A stretch of DNA of 13,907 bases from Desulfocapsaceae bacterium (GTDB lineage: Bacteria; Desulfobacterota; Desulfobulbia; Desulfobulbales; Desulfocapsaceae): NCBI GenBank assembly GCA_029934775.1, contig JAOZLO010000031.1:1-13907 (forward strand), written 5' to 3'. Within the stretch, counting starts at the first letter, position 1; the number at the start of each line of letters is the position of its first letter. The translations under genes and the position numbers were made by a program. The notes under the pieces were generated by a model. It worked only from the letters and a program-made list of their open reading frames with translations. It was not told the DNA's origin and made no database searches. Positions 1 through 6,896 of the stretch are shown piece by piece.

Positions 1-1038
1 ATAAAATACCAGCAGTTTAAAATCATTTCTCCGGGGCTTTTCACCACCGTACAGGATAGTGGCCGATTTGGTTTTCAAAAGTTCGGGGTTCCAATTACTG
101 GTGTTTTAGATGCTTTTTCTGCAGAGCTAGCAAACTTTCTTGTTGGCAATGATAAGAATGCTGCTGTACTAGAATTTACAGTGACAGGCCCCAAACTGCG
201 GATTATGGATAATGCCTATATTGCTGTTACCGGTGCTCAAATGCCTACCAGACTAAATGGGCAAGAAATGACTCCATGGTCTGCCTTTAGAGTGAGATCA
301 GGGGACGAACTTGAAATCGGCCAGGCCAAATCCGGCTGCCGCGGATACCTGGCGGTAACCGGTGGAATAGAAGTACCTCTTGTAATGGGCAGCAGATCCT
401 GTTATGTCGGGGCAAAAATCGGAGGCCACGAAGGACGTCCACTCCTGCCAGGAGATAGACTGGCACGGGGTGTAGGCCATTTATTACAGGAGCCACGAAA
501 GATTCCAGATGAGCTGCTGCCTGAATTTCCTTCCGACATCGTTTTGCGGGCAGTTCCGGGACCCCAGGACGACTACTTTGAAGAAGGTTTGAACATATTT
601 TTCACTTCACAGTACACAGTAAGTCTTGATGCAAACAGAATGGGATATCGACTGGAAGGTCCTGTGGTCAAACAAAAACCTGGAATGCCAGGAAGTATCG
701 TTTCAGAATCGAGTTTTGCCGGAGGAGTGCAGATACCTCCAAACGGACAACCAATCATACTTCTGGTAGAACAGACGGTCGGTGGATACACAAAGATCGC
801 CACAATCATTTCGAGCGACCTGAACCTGGTGGCTCAGGCTTCGCCCGGGAATCACATACGTTTTGAGCAGGTTGACCTCGAAACCGCTTATGCTGCAAAG
901 AAAACACAACTACAACTCACCAAAGACATAAAACAAATCGTTGAGCTGATTGGCCAGGTAAGGAAAGGCAACAACAAAAATAGTGGTCATCTGGACAATG
1001 CCTTAAATCTTTACAGGGAACTCTATCCCGGATGCTGA
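1..1038 (+). CDS. pxpC: 5-oxoprolinase subunit C (PxpC/KipA family), 5' end cut off
   Basis: This is the biotin-dependent-carboxyltransferase-like subunit of the PxpABC 5-oxoprolinase, which opens 5-oxoproline (pyroglutamate) to glutamate using ATP in the cytoplasm. The frame is open from base 1, and 345 residues are visible. They begin IKYQQFKIISPGLFTTVQDSGR, the usual N-terminal 'GLFTTVQD' block, so probably only a few residues are missing; the GTG at 181 is internal. Family blocks follow in order (numbered from base 1): GGIEVPLVMGSRS near 121-133, GGHEGR near 141-146, GPQDDYF at 187-193, ANRMGYRLEGP near 211-221, and a GGYTKIATIISSDL block near 261-274. PxpB (KipI-like) would be expected just upstream, outside the window. 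The stop codon lies inside a hairpin repeat (1034-1065), so the last codon may come from the repeat. The alternative family name is the KipA-type allophanate hydrolase subunit 2; PxpC is the current functional assignment for stand-alone proteins of this type. Confidence 0.9.
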   Translation: MKYQQFKIISPGLFTTVQDSGRFGFQKFGVPITGVLDAFSAELANFLVGNDKNAAVLEFTVTGPKLRIMDNAYIAVTGAQMPTRLNGQEMTPWSAFRVRSGDELEIGQAKSGCRGYLAVTGGIEVPLVMGSRSCYVGAKIGGHEGRPLLPGDRLARGVGHLLQEPRKIPDELLPEFPSDIVLRAVPGPQDDYFEEGLNIFFTSQYTVSLDANRMGYRLEGPVVKQKPGMPGSIVSESSFAGGVQIPPNGQPIILLVEQTVGGYTKIATIISSDLNLVAQASPGNHIRFEQVDLETAYAAKKTQLQLTKDIKQIVELIGQVRKGNNKNSGHLDNALNLYRELYPGC

Positions 1039-1068
1039 AGGCTGTAAGCCTAAAAAACCTTCAGCCTG
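1034..1068 (+). repeat. Hairpin repeat, copy 1, overlapping the pxpC stop codon
   Basis: Arms GCTGAAGG (1034-1041) and CCTTCAGC (1058-1065) form a perfect 8-bp stem around a 16-nt loop that ends in six A. The TGA stop of pxpC (1036-1038) is part of the left arm. A near-identical element lies after fumarase at 10456-10493. The two share CTGAAGG, CTGTA, an A6 tract and CCTTCAG, and differ by two substitutions and a 2-nt indel. There is no T-run on the 3' side in the + direction, so it is not a textbook terminator. I read it as a dispersed REP-like element that may stabilise transcript ends. Confidence 0.75.
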
Positions 1069-1163
1069 CCCGAAGAGCATGATGCTCTACTGGTTAATAA
1101 ATAAGCCACCTCCCAGCGCTTACTCTGGATTCCTTGACAGCATTATGGTATCTTCACTCTGTT

Positions 1164-1193
1164 TTGTCAGTTTCGAAACTTTTATGACGTAAT
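1164..1193 (+). promoter_or_regulatory. Candidate mdh promoter
   Basis: TTGTCA (1164-1169, five of six matches to the -35 consensus) is followed 18 bp later by CGTAAT (1188-1193, four of six to -10), about 45 bp before the mdh start. A perfect TTGACA also occurs at 1134-1139 but has no acceptable -10 at 16-18 bp. This is inferred by eye only. Confidence 0.25.
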
Positions 1194-1238
1194 AGTTCCC
1201 TGTAAAGCGGGAAATAAGCTCTTAACAAGGAGGATCAG

Positions 1239-2216
1239 ATGAAAACCCCAGTACGTGTAGCAATTACCGGTGCCGCCGGCCAGATCAGTTATTCCCTTAT
1301 CTTTCGTATTGCCGCAGGCGATATGCTTGGCAAAGACCAGCCTGTCATTCTCCAGCTGCTTGAAATTCCACCTGCCATGGGCGCACTAGACGGCGTTGTA
1401 ATGGAACTCAATGACTGCGCATTTCCTCTGGTACAGGATATTATTACCAGTGATGATCCGAATGTCGCATTCAAAGGAGTGGATTATGCACTGCTTGTTG
1501 GTTCAAAACCGCGGGGCCCAGGTATGGAACGCGGCGATCTACTCAAACAAAATGGCGCCATTTTCACCGGCCAGGGTAAAGCACTTAATGATCACGCCAG
1601 CCGTGACGTGAAAGTTCTGGTCGTCGGTAACCCTGCCAACACCAATGCTCTTATCGCCATGAAAAATGCGCCGGATTTGAATCCACGTAACTTCAGCTCT
1701 ATGATGCGTCTTGACCACAATCGTTCTCTTTCACAGATTGCTGGAAAAACCGGCAGCCACAGCACCAAAGTTGAAAAGATGGTTGTCTGGGGAAATCACT
1801 CTGCAACTCAATTCCCTGATATCAGCTATGCGACAGTGGATGGAAAGCCTGTCAAAGATGCAGTGGATAACGACTGGTATGTAAATGAATTTATCCCGAC
1901 CGTCCAACAACGTGGAGCAGCTATCATAAAAGCCAGAGGAGCTTCAAGTGCCGCATCGGCAGCTTCCTCAGCAGTGGACCATATGAGAAGCTGGGTTCTT
2001 GGCTCGGATGGTGGATGGGTCAGCATGGGTGTGTTCAGCAGCGGCAACAGCTACGGAATAGACGAAGAACTGATGTTTGCACTACCCGTCACCTGCGAAA
2101 ATGGTGAGTGGAAAGAGATCACTGGCCTTGAGGTGGATGATTTTGCCCGCAAAATGATCTCTGCAACGGAAGCTGAACTGCTTTCTGAAAAAGAGGCTGT
2201 TGCTGATTTAATATAA
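1239..2216 (+). CDS. mdh: Malate dehydrogenase (NAD-dependent)
   Basis: This cytoplasmic enzyme interconverts malate and oxaloacetate with NAD(H). Its 325 residues are the normal length for the MDH type 2 group (cytosolic/actinobacterial-like sequences). The Rossmann dinucleotide loop GAAGQIS is at 11-17; Ser at the third glycine position is a common variant in this group. LLEIP at 40-44 places an acidic residue (Glu42) where NAD-specific enzymes have one. The mobile-loop arginines are in PRGPGMER (Arg92, Arg98), followed by GNPANTN at 130-136, the DHNR motif with Asp159 and Arg162, and the catalytic His187 in GNHS. All active-site residues are present. The start is fixed by AAGGAGG (1227-1233), five bases before ATG. 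It follows pxpC after a 200-bp gap and converges on gpt. Together with the fumarase in this window it covers fumarate to oxaloacetate, as needed in the TCA cycle or the methylmalonyl-CoA propionate pathway. Confidence 0.96.
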   Translation: MKTPVRVAITGAAGQISYSLIFRIAAGDMLGKDQPVILQLLEIPPAMGALDGVVMELNDCAFPLVQDIITSDDPNVAFKGVDYALLVGSKPRGPGMERGDLLKQNGAIFTGQGKALNDHASRDVKVLVVGNPANTNALIAMKNAPDLNPRNFSSMMRLDHNRSLSQIAGKTGSHSTKVEKMVVWGNHSATQFPDISYATVDGKPVKDAVDNDWYVNEFIPTVQQRGAAIIKARGASSAASAASSAVDHMRSWVLGSDGGWVSMGVFSSGNSYGIDEELMFALPVTCENGEWKEITGLEVDDFARKMISATEAELLSEKEAVADLI

Positions 2217-2239
2217 GGACATAATGCCCTGCGGGCAGG
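2217..2239 (+). repeat. 23-bp hairpin repeat, copy 1
   Basis: This element starts directly after the mdh TAA. It reads GGACATAATGCCCT, then GCGGGCAGG, and contains a TGCCC/GGGCA 5-bp stem. A second copy at 2351-2373 differs at one base. The hairpin may protect or terminate the mdh transcript, but no T-run follows. Confidence 0.7.
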
Positions 2240-2241
2240 TT

Positions 2242-2273
2242 TAAGGGCGTAAAGGCGTAAGGGCTTAAAGGCT
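2242..2273 (+). repeat. Four tandem 8-bp repeats
   Basis: Four consecutive octamers, TAAGGGCG, TAAAGGCG, TAAGGGCT and TAAAGGCT, follow the consensus TAARGGCK. A partial fifth unit (TAGGGA) follows. The fifth base alternates G/A/G/A, as if a 16-bp unit had duplicated. No ribosome binding site or domain supports translation. It is a short degenerate tandem repeat in the mdh-gpt gap. Confidence 0.75.
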
Positions 2274-2319
2274 TAGGGATAACAACCTTGCATCTGTCTT
2301 TTGTCGGTGGAAAAGTTTG

Positions 2320-2355
2320 TTTTCAGATACATGGACATTTTCAGATACATGGACA
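2320..2355 (+). repeat. Perfect tandem duplication of an 18-bp unit
   Basis: The unit TTTTCAGATACATGGACA occurs twice with no mismatch and no spacer (2320-2337 and 2338-2355). The second unit runs into the second copy of the 23-bp hairpin repeat, sharing its GGACA. Perfect identity suggests a recent slippage duplication. Confidence 0.9.
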
Positions 2356-2373
2356 TAATGCCCTTCGGGCAGG
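2351..2373 (+). repeat. 23-bp hairpin repeat, copy 2
   Basis: This matches 2217-2239 at 22 of 23 positions, with T in place of G in the loop. The loop becomes TTC inside TGCCC/GGGCA, a stable UUCG-like hairpin in RNA. It lies in the same convergent gap. Confidence 0.7.
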
Positions 2374-2439
2374 CTGAAACTTTTCAAGTTAACAGCCAAC
2401 GCTGTGGTTATGCCCGCAATCCCAAAAGCTACTCTCTCT

Positions 2440-2506
2440 CTCACCACAAAGAGCATAGGAGAATATTTTTTTACTTCTCTGTGCTCTCTGTGTCCTCTGT
2501 GGTGAG
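2440..2506. repeat. Imperfect palindromic intergenic repeat (HRGHREHRE-type)
   Basis: The outer arms CTCACCACA (2440-2448) and TGTGGTGAG (2498-2506) pair perfectly over 9 bp. The inner parts (AAGAGCATAGGAGAA on the left; TTCTCTGTGCTCTCTGTGTCCTC on the right as two blocks) pair imperfectly, with an unpaired stretch on the right. Translated on the minus strand it gives the HRGHREHRE phrase that I recognise from spurious hypothetical proteins in many unrelated bacteria. It is therefore a widespread non-coding repeat rather than a gene. It ends 7 bp from the gpt stop and lies between converging genes, where it could act as a bidirectional transcript-end structure. Confidence 0.7.
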
Positions 2507-2512
2507 CGTTTT

Positions 2513-2998
2513 TCACCTCTCCATCCCCGCAATTGGTGTAACAAACTGTGACTCGGTGTCCCAGGGAAAAAGAATCCAGGTATCCTGGCTTACCTCTGTT
2601 ATAAAGGTGTCTACCTGGGGTCGACCAGAAGGTTTTGCATAAACTGTGGCAAAATGAGCTTTGGGGACCAGCTCTTTTACTACCTGCGCTGTCCTGCCGG
2701 TATCAACCAGATCATCAACCAGTAACCATCCTTCCCCGTCACCTTCAAAACCTTTCAGTATGTTAGCCTCAACCTTTTTTTCTTTCCAGTCATAACTGGA
2801 AATACAGATGGTGTCCACCAGGTGAATATCAAGCTCACGAGCTATAATCGCTGCAGGCACCAACCCGCCTCTGGTAATAGCTATTAGCCCCTTAAAGTGA
2901 TCCATGCCGAGAAGTCTCCAGGCCAGTGCCTTTGAGTCTCTGTGCAGCTGATCCCAGGAAATCGGGTAGGTTTTTCTGTATGTGTTCGGTTCAGGCAC
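2513..2998 (-). CDS. gpt: Xanthine/guanine phosphoribosyltransferase
   Basis: This enzyme transfers ribose-5-phosphate from PRPP to xanthine, guanine or hypoxanthine to make the nucleotide, a purine-salvage step at the inner membrane or in the cytosol. Its 161 residues are close to the E. coli Gpt length of 152. Recognised blocks are TRGGLVPA at 42-49, [10 protein letters not shown] at 61-70, the PRPP-binding loop [11 protein letters not shown] at 94-104, AKPSGRP at 121-127, and the base-stacking [10 protein letters not shown] segment at 138-147. The start is GTG at 2998, preceded by AGGAGA about 7 bases upstream. It is the last gene of the minus-strand ABC operon, 28 bp after the glnQ stop. 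This suggests co-transcription with an amino-acid uptake system, an unusual place for a purine-salvage gene. Confidence 0.94.
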   Translation of the reverse strand: MPEPNTYRKTYPISWDQLHRDSKALAWRLLGMDHFKGLIAITRGGLVPAAIIARELDIHLVDTICISSYDWKEKKVEANILKGFEGDGEGWLLVDDLVDTGRTAQVVKELVPKAHFATVYAKPSGRPQVDTFITEVSQDTWILFPWDTESQFVTPIAGMER

Positions 2999-3026
2999 TT
3001 CTGTTCTCCTGGAATTACTTTTTCTC

Positions 3027-3761
3027 TTACAAAACCTGCTTCAAAAAGAGCTTGGTCCTCTCTTCACGGGGTTCGGTAAAAAAGTGTTCCGGTGTCCCGA
3101 CTTCAACAATTTTTCCTTCATCCATAAAAAGCACCCTGTCCGCAACCTCCCGGGCAAATCCCATCTCGTGGGTAACGACAACCATAGTCATTCCCTCACG
3201 GGCAAGCTGCTTCATAACATCGAGAACCTCACCGACCATCTCAGGGTCAAGGGCAGAGGTTGGCTCGTCAAACAGCATCACCTTCGGCTCCATGGCAAGA
3301 GCCCTTGCTATGGCCACACGCTGCTGCTGACCTCCGGAAAGCCGGGATGGATACTCTCCTGCTTTTTCCGGGATACCAACTTTATGCAACAACTCCATTG
3401 CCTTTTCCTCAGCCACCTTTTTACTGCGTTTGCGAACTCTACGCTGTGCCAGAGTTAAATTTTCCAGCACAGTTTTATGAGGAAAGAGATTAAACTGCTG
3501 AAAAACCATGCCAACTTCCATCCGGACTTTATTTATATTTGTCTTTTTGTCGGCAAGATCAACCCCATCGATGGTGATATGCCCTTCACTAAACACCTCA
3601 AGGCCGTTGATACAGCGAAGAAAAGTTGACTTCCCCGACCCGGACGGGCCTATGACAACAACAACCTCACCCCTTTCAACTTCCGTCGAGACACCATCCA
3701 CCGCACGCACCGTGGTACCACGGCTATGAAAAAGTTTGACAACATTTTCGGCTTTAATCAC
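3027..3761 (-). CDS. glnQ: Polar amino acid ABC transporter, ATP-binding protein
   Basis: This is the cytoplasmic ATPase of a PAAT-family amino-acid importer. Its 244 residues are standard for GlnQ/HisP. All catalytic motifs are intact: Walker [10 protein letters not shown] at 38-46, Q-loop glutamine in [10 protein letters not shown] near 88, signature LSGGQQQR at 141-148, Walker B VMLFDEP at 161-167, D-loop SALD at 169-172, and switch His198 in VTHEMGF. The start is GTG at 3761, preceded by AAGGAGG with a 10-base spacing. It overlaps the end of the permease gene by 8 bases, indicating translational coupling. Substrate cannot be read from the ATPase. Confidence 0.96.
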   Translation of the reverse strand: MIKAENVVKLFHSRGTTVRAVDGVSTEVERGEVVVVIGPSGSGKSTFLRCINGLEVFSEGHITIDGVDLADKKTNINKVRMEVGMVFQQFNLFPHKTVLENLTLAQRRVRKRSKKVAEEKAMELLHKVGIPEKAGEYPSRLSGGQQQRVAIARALAMEPKVMLFDEPTSALDPEMVGEVLDVMKQLAREGMTMVVVTHEMGFAREVADRVLFMDEGKIVEVGTPEHFFTEPREERTKLFLKQVL

Positions 3762-4713
3762 TTACAGCGAGCCTCCTTTCCATATAAAAAACAACTTGCG
3801 ACAGGAGAGAAGTTACCACTAGATACATGGCGGCAACTACGAGCCAGACTTCAAAAGTGGCAAAGGTTGAAGTGATAATCTCACGCCCCGATTTGGTCAA
3901 ATCTGTTATTGCAATAACAGATACCAGGGATGAATCTTTTATAAGACTGATAAACTGTCCTGACAGAGGCGGCAGTATTTTTTTAAATGCCTGTGGTAGA
4001 ATAATATCCATCATTGTCTGAGGCATAGTCATGCCAAGCGACCTGGCTGCCTCGGTCTGTCCCGGCGGTATAGCCTGGATACCGGCACGAAATATTTCTG
4101 CGACATATGCTCCGCCAAACAGAGCCAGAGCACCAATACCACATACATTACGGCTCAGATCGAATACCGTACCAAGAAAAAAATAGGCTATGAAAATCTG
4201 TACCAGAAGTGGTGTCCCCCTGATGCACTCCACATAAACCATGGCAAGACCGCGAAGTGTATAATTTTTCGATACCTTTGCAAGCCCTGCTATAAGCCCA
4301 AGAATAAGAGCAAAGACACTGGCTATTGCCGACAACCACAGGGTTGTCCAGAGCCCTTTCATAAGAGGCCCCAGTCGCCACTCCGAGATAAAACCAACTG
4401 TATCATCCTCAAAGAGTTCTTCTCCCTCAGAAACCTTGAGACTCTCGGTTTCCACCACTAAAGTGACAATCTCCGAACTCTCTGAGACCAGCCTGACCTT
4501 TGCCGTTTCCCCGTCCTTTGCAATCTTTGAAACGGTTCCGTCAAACGGGATCTTTTGCGCATCTTCAGCGAGATAAAAAAAATACTGCGGCACCCTGTAC
4601 CATCGCCACTTATAATCAATTTGTCTAACAGAGCCCCAGATACCAGCAGCCATCACAATCAAGATGACTGCCAGCAGAATTTTCCATGGCCAAATTTTTT
4701 CTGTACCATTCAA
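3754..4713 (-). CDS. Polar amino acid ABC permease with N-terminal extracytoplasmic extension
   Basis: This is the inner-membrane permease of the importer (HisM/GlnP family). The family core occupies about residues 115-319, with several membrane helices, RGTP at 165-168 and the ATPase-contacting EAA loop around 219-240 ([12 protein letters not shown], then [13 protein letters not shown]). The protein has 319 residues against roughly 215-250 for typical members. The extra part is a membrane segment (about 12-28), the sequence [13 protein letters not shown] (33-45), and a predicted periplasmic, strand-rich stretch (about 55-112) before the first core helix. The start appears to be TTG at 4713. 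The frame has a stop five codons further upstream and no in-frame ATG before residue 21, and only a weak TAGGGA lies upstream. It begins 15 bp after the binding-protein stop. Specificity is not readable; glutamine, glutamate or other polar amino acids are plausible. Confidence 0.93.
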   Translation of the reverse strand: MNGTEKIWPWKILLAVILIVMAAGIWGSVRQIDYKWRWYRVPQYFFYLAEDAQKIPFDGTVSKIAKDGETAKVRLVSESSEIVTLVVETESLKVSEGEELFEDDTVGFISEWRLGPLMKGLWTTLWLSAIASVFALILGLIAGLAKVSKNYTLRGLAMVYVECIRGTPLLVQIFIAYFFLGTVFDLSRNVCGIGALALFGGAYVAEIFRAGIQAIPPGQTEAARSLGMTMPQTMMDIILPQAFKKILPPLSGQFISLIKDSSLVSVIAITDLTKSGREIITSTFATFEVWLVVAAMYLVVTSLLSQVVFYMERRLAVSD

Positions 4714-4728
4714 AATAGTATTTCCCTA

Positions 4729-5532
4729 TTACTGGATTTCTTTCAACCAGGCATCATCCCTGAACCATTTTTTATATATTTTGTCATAAACGCCATCATA
4801 CTTCACCTGGCTCATAAAATTGTTCAGCCAGTTGAGGAAATCAGGGTCACCTTTACGAATAGCCCAGGCAAGAGGTTCTCTGGTGAAAGGTGTGTCAAGA
4901 TGAACTATTTTTCCTGCACCTTTCTGAGAAAAAGCAATAGCATTAAACGGCAAGTCATAAACGAATGCATCAATTTTTCCGTTCACAAGCTCCATAACTC
5001 CTTCCTGCTCTGTCTCATAGGAGATATATTTTGCTTTAGAAATCAAACGTTTGGTAGCCTGCTCCCCGGTAGTTCCGAGCTTTGAGCCAACAGTATACTT
5101 AGGGCCGTTCAGGTCTTTATACGAAGTAACTGTACCTGCAAACTCCTTTTTAAGAAGAATGGATTGACCGATCAGAATATAAGGTTGAGCAAAGTTAATT
5201 GTCAGGTTTCTCTGTTGGGTCAGGGTCATTCCTGACATGAGGATATCAAACTTGCCGGTCAACAGGGCCGGAATAATACCATCCCACGCGGTGGAAACCA
5301 GTTCCAGCTTTACATCCATGGCTTTGGCCATACGCTTTGCCATATCAACATCAAAGCCTATTATCTCTCCTTTCTGATTGGTCAACTCAAAAGGCATGTA
5401 ACCGGGCTCCATTCCAACTCGCAGAACTCCGCGTTCCTGAATTTCAGAAAGAGTGTCTACAGCGTAAACAGAACCTGCAGAAAAGGCAAATACAGCAAAT
5501 ACAGCAACCAGCAGCAACGAAAGTTTTTTCAT
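4729..5532 (-). CDS. Periplasmic amino acid-binding protein (SBP family 3)
   Basis: This is the extracytoplasmic solute receptor of the ABC importer encoded by the next two genes. Its 267 residues start with a clear Sec signal: Lys-Lys, a hydrophobic core at 4-19 and a VYA cleavage site near residue 24. No lipobox cysteine is present, so it should be soluble in the periplasm. The mature part has the family 3 pattern: GVLRVGMEPGYMPFE at 35-49, GFDVDMAKRMAKAMD near 59-73, WDGIIPALLTGKFDILMSGMT near 83-103 and QQRNLTINFAQPY near 106-118. ATG at 5532 follows AAAGGAG at good spacing. It is the first gene of the operon. A substrate such as glutamine or another polar amino acid is likely but not proven by sequence. 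Confidence 0.94.
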   Translation of the reverse strand: MKKLSLLLVAVFAVFAFSAGSVYAVDTLSEIQERGVLRVGMEPGYMPFELTNQKGEIIGFDVDMAKRMAKAMDVKLELVSTAWDGIIPALLTGKFDILMSGMTLTQQRNLTINFAQPYILIGQSILLKKEFAGTVTSYKDLNGPKYTVGSKLGTTGEQATKRLISKAKYISYETEQEGVMELVNGKIDAFVYDLPFNAIAFSQKGAGKIVHLDTPFTREPLAWAIRKGDPDFLNWLNNFMSQVKYDGVYDKIYKKWFRDDAWLKEIQ

Positions 5533-5556
5533 TCTTATCTCCTTTATTTAAATTCA

Positions 5557-5584
5557 ATTAAAAGGGTCCGATAACCCTTCACAA
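5557..5584 (-). promoter_or_regulatory. Candidate promoter of the ABC-gpt operon with an inverted repeat in the spacer
   Basis: Read on the minus strand, TTGTGA (5584-5579) and TTTAAT (5562-5557; five of six to the -10 consensus) are 16 bp apart. They place the start of transcription near 5550, just ahead of the Shine-Dalgarno sequence (5545-5539). The spacer is almost entirely an inverted repeat: AAGGGT at 5562-5567 and ACCCTT at 5574-5579, six bases apart. A regulator bound there would block or reshape the promoter. The motif match and symmetry are seen directly; the function is inferred. Confidence 0.35.
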
Positions 5585-5724
5585 CCATGACGAAAACCAC
5601 CTGGCCAAAACATCCTTACCCGGAGATTTCCAACATACTCCTCCCTTTGCGTAACAAACTACTCGATAAAACTCAAGAAAAATCGTACGCCAGAGTCCTC
5701 CTTTACATCACTCTACTATCAGTT

Positions 5725-5780
5725 CCTTACTCCTGAAACAGGAGTAATTCTGTTCAGTACCCCATTGAAGGGTAAAAAAA
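5725..5780 (+). repeat. Two-hairpin dispersed repeat, copy A
   Basis: The first hairpin is a perfect 9-bp stem, TTACTCCTG (5727-5735) and CAGGAGTAA (5739-5747), with an AAA loop. The second is TACCC (5758-5762) and GGGTA (5770-5774), followed by an A-run. The same order (CCTTACTCC, about 20 nt, TTCAGTACCCC, TGA, GGGTA, A-run) recurs at 10527-10581. The A-run is on the wrong side for a + strand terminator. This element and the candidate operon promoter are what I can see in the 346-bp divergent gap 5533-5878; the rest holds nothing recognisable. Confidence 0.6.
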
Positions 5781-5878
5781 GTAAGATACCAAGGAAAGTA
5801 TTCTCAAATTAGCGAGTTTTTTTTCTGCTGATGGATTAAGCTCGCCCACTGCTCTTTTACTCGAACCATTCGTAAAAA

Positions 5879-6802
5879 ATGATGACAGATAAACAAACAC
5901 TACTGACATACACAGCCCTGGCGGCAGCTGTTCTTTTCTGGGGACTGTCTTTTGTGGCAACCAAGATTGCTCTGCAAAGCTTCCCCCCCTTTGCCTTGAT
6001 ATTTTTCCGCTTTTTCGGTGCTTCAATTTTCTTTATCTTACTGCTGATGAGGACAGGCTTTCCCATTCTCACATGGCAAGGCGCCAAACCTCTCCTCGTT
6101 CTCGCAATTTTCCAGCCTGGACTTTATTTCACTTTTGAAACTATTGGACTGCAGTACAGCTCAGCGACCAAGGTATCTCTTATTATTGCTACTATCCCCA
6201 TGGTCGTCCTTCTGCTCTCTATTATTTTTCTCAAAGAACGTATCAGAATCATCAATATAGTGGGCATTGTTATATCCATATTTGGAGTAGCACTTCTGGT
6301 CTTTGGCGGGCAGAATGTAGACGAACTCAAGGGAGTACTGCTTGGTGATTTTCTCATTCTGGGTGCAGTTCTTTCCGCCTCCATATATATGATCATGGCC
6401 CGTAAGCTGGGTAAAACCTTCTCCCCTGTTCAGATTACCGGTATGCAGGTTATTTTCGGTACGATTCTGTTTTTACCCGCCTTCCTCTTCACTCTCCCCA
6501 GAATGGAATGGCATGCAGTTACACAAAATGGTATCACAGCCCTTATTATTCTTACCATTTTTGCCACCATTGGTGCCTTTCTCTGTTATAATTATGCCCT
6601 GACCAAGATACCCGCCGCCAGGGCTGCTGTCTGCATCAACGGTATACCACTGGTTACCGCATTTGGAGCCTGGATAATTCTCGGAGAACGACTATCCGCC
6701 CTGCAGCTTGCAGGCGGGGCCATTGTCATTTCGGCAGTCTATCTCGCCAACCATTCTCCCTCACCGGACACCACAAAAGTAATTTCCGACAACAACAATT
6801 AA
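5879..6802 (+). CDS. EamA-family (DMT superfamily) transporter
   Basis: This is an inner-membrane protein with about ten hydrophobic helices and the internal duplication of the EamA family: repeat one at about residues 10-142 and repeat two at about 153-290. Recognisable features are WGLSFVATKIAL near 21-32, the end of repeat one (LKERIRIINIVGIVISIFGVALLV), and its counterpart in repeat two (LGERLSALQLAGGAIVISAVYL). Its 307 residues are typical. Members export metabolites or amino acids (RhaT, YdcZ and PecM relatives), and the substrate here is unknown. The start is one of two adjacent ATGs (5879 or 5882). An in-frame TAA lies at 5873-5875 and there is no convincing Shine-Dalgarno sequence, so initiation may be weak. 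It is divergent from the amino-acid importer operon, and no co-function can be shown. Confidence 0.9.
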   Translation: MMTDKQTLLTYTALAAAVLFWGLSFVATKIALQSFPPFALIFFRFFGASIFFILLLMRTGFPILTWQGAKPLLVLAIFQPGLYFTFETIGLQYSSATKVSLIIATIPMVVLLLSIIFLKERIRIINIVGIVISIFGVALLVFGGQNVDELKGVLLGDFLILGAVLSASIYMIMARKLGKTFSPVQITGMQVIFGTILFLPAFLFTLPRMEWHAVTQNGITALIILTIFATIGAFLCYNYALTKIPAARAAVCINGIPLVTAFGAWIILGERLSALQLAGGAIVISAVYLANHSPSPDTTKVISDNNN

Positions 6803-6815
6803 AACAACAATCACC

Positions 6816-6844
6816 TTGCACTTTCAATCGGGCTGAGCTTTAAT
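6816..6844 (+). promoter_or_regulatory. Candidate promoter for the PfkB-family kinase gene
   Basis: TTGCAC (6816-6821) and TTTAAT (6839-6844; five of six to the -10 consensus) are 17 bp apart, in the 94-bp gap between the transporter and the kinase. The -35 match is weak, so this is a tentative call. Confidence 0.25.
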
Positions 6845-6896
6845 ACAACGCTTTCAGACGACTGCTCCTATAGCACCTACCTAAAAGGTTTTTATT

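Noticed and set aside
1239..2216. Ser in place of the third glycine of the malate dehydrogenase nucleotide loop
   Set aside because: GAAGQIS occurs in other members of this MDH group, so it is normal variation.
2320..2373. Possible CRISPR-like repeats
   Set aside because: The 18-bp units are directly adjacent with no spacers, and there are no cas genes.
2265..2642. Small open frames on both strands across the mdh-gpt gap
   Set aside because: They are made of the palindromic repeat and the tandem repeats, have no ribosome binding site, and one runs into gpt in antisense.
5600..5640. Sigma-54 (GG-N10-GC) promoter for the amino-acid ABC operon
   Set aside because: A minus-strand TGGCCAGG stretch looks suggestive, but no GC lies at the required spacing.
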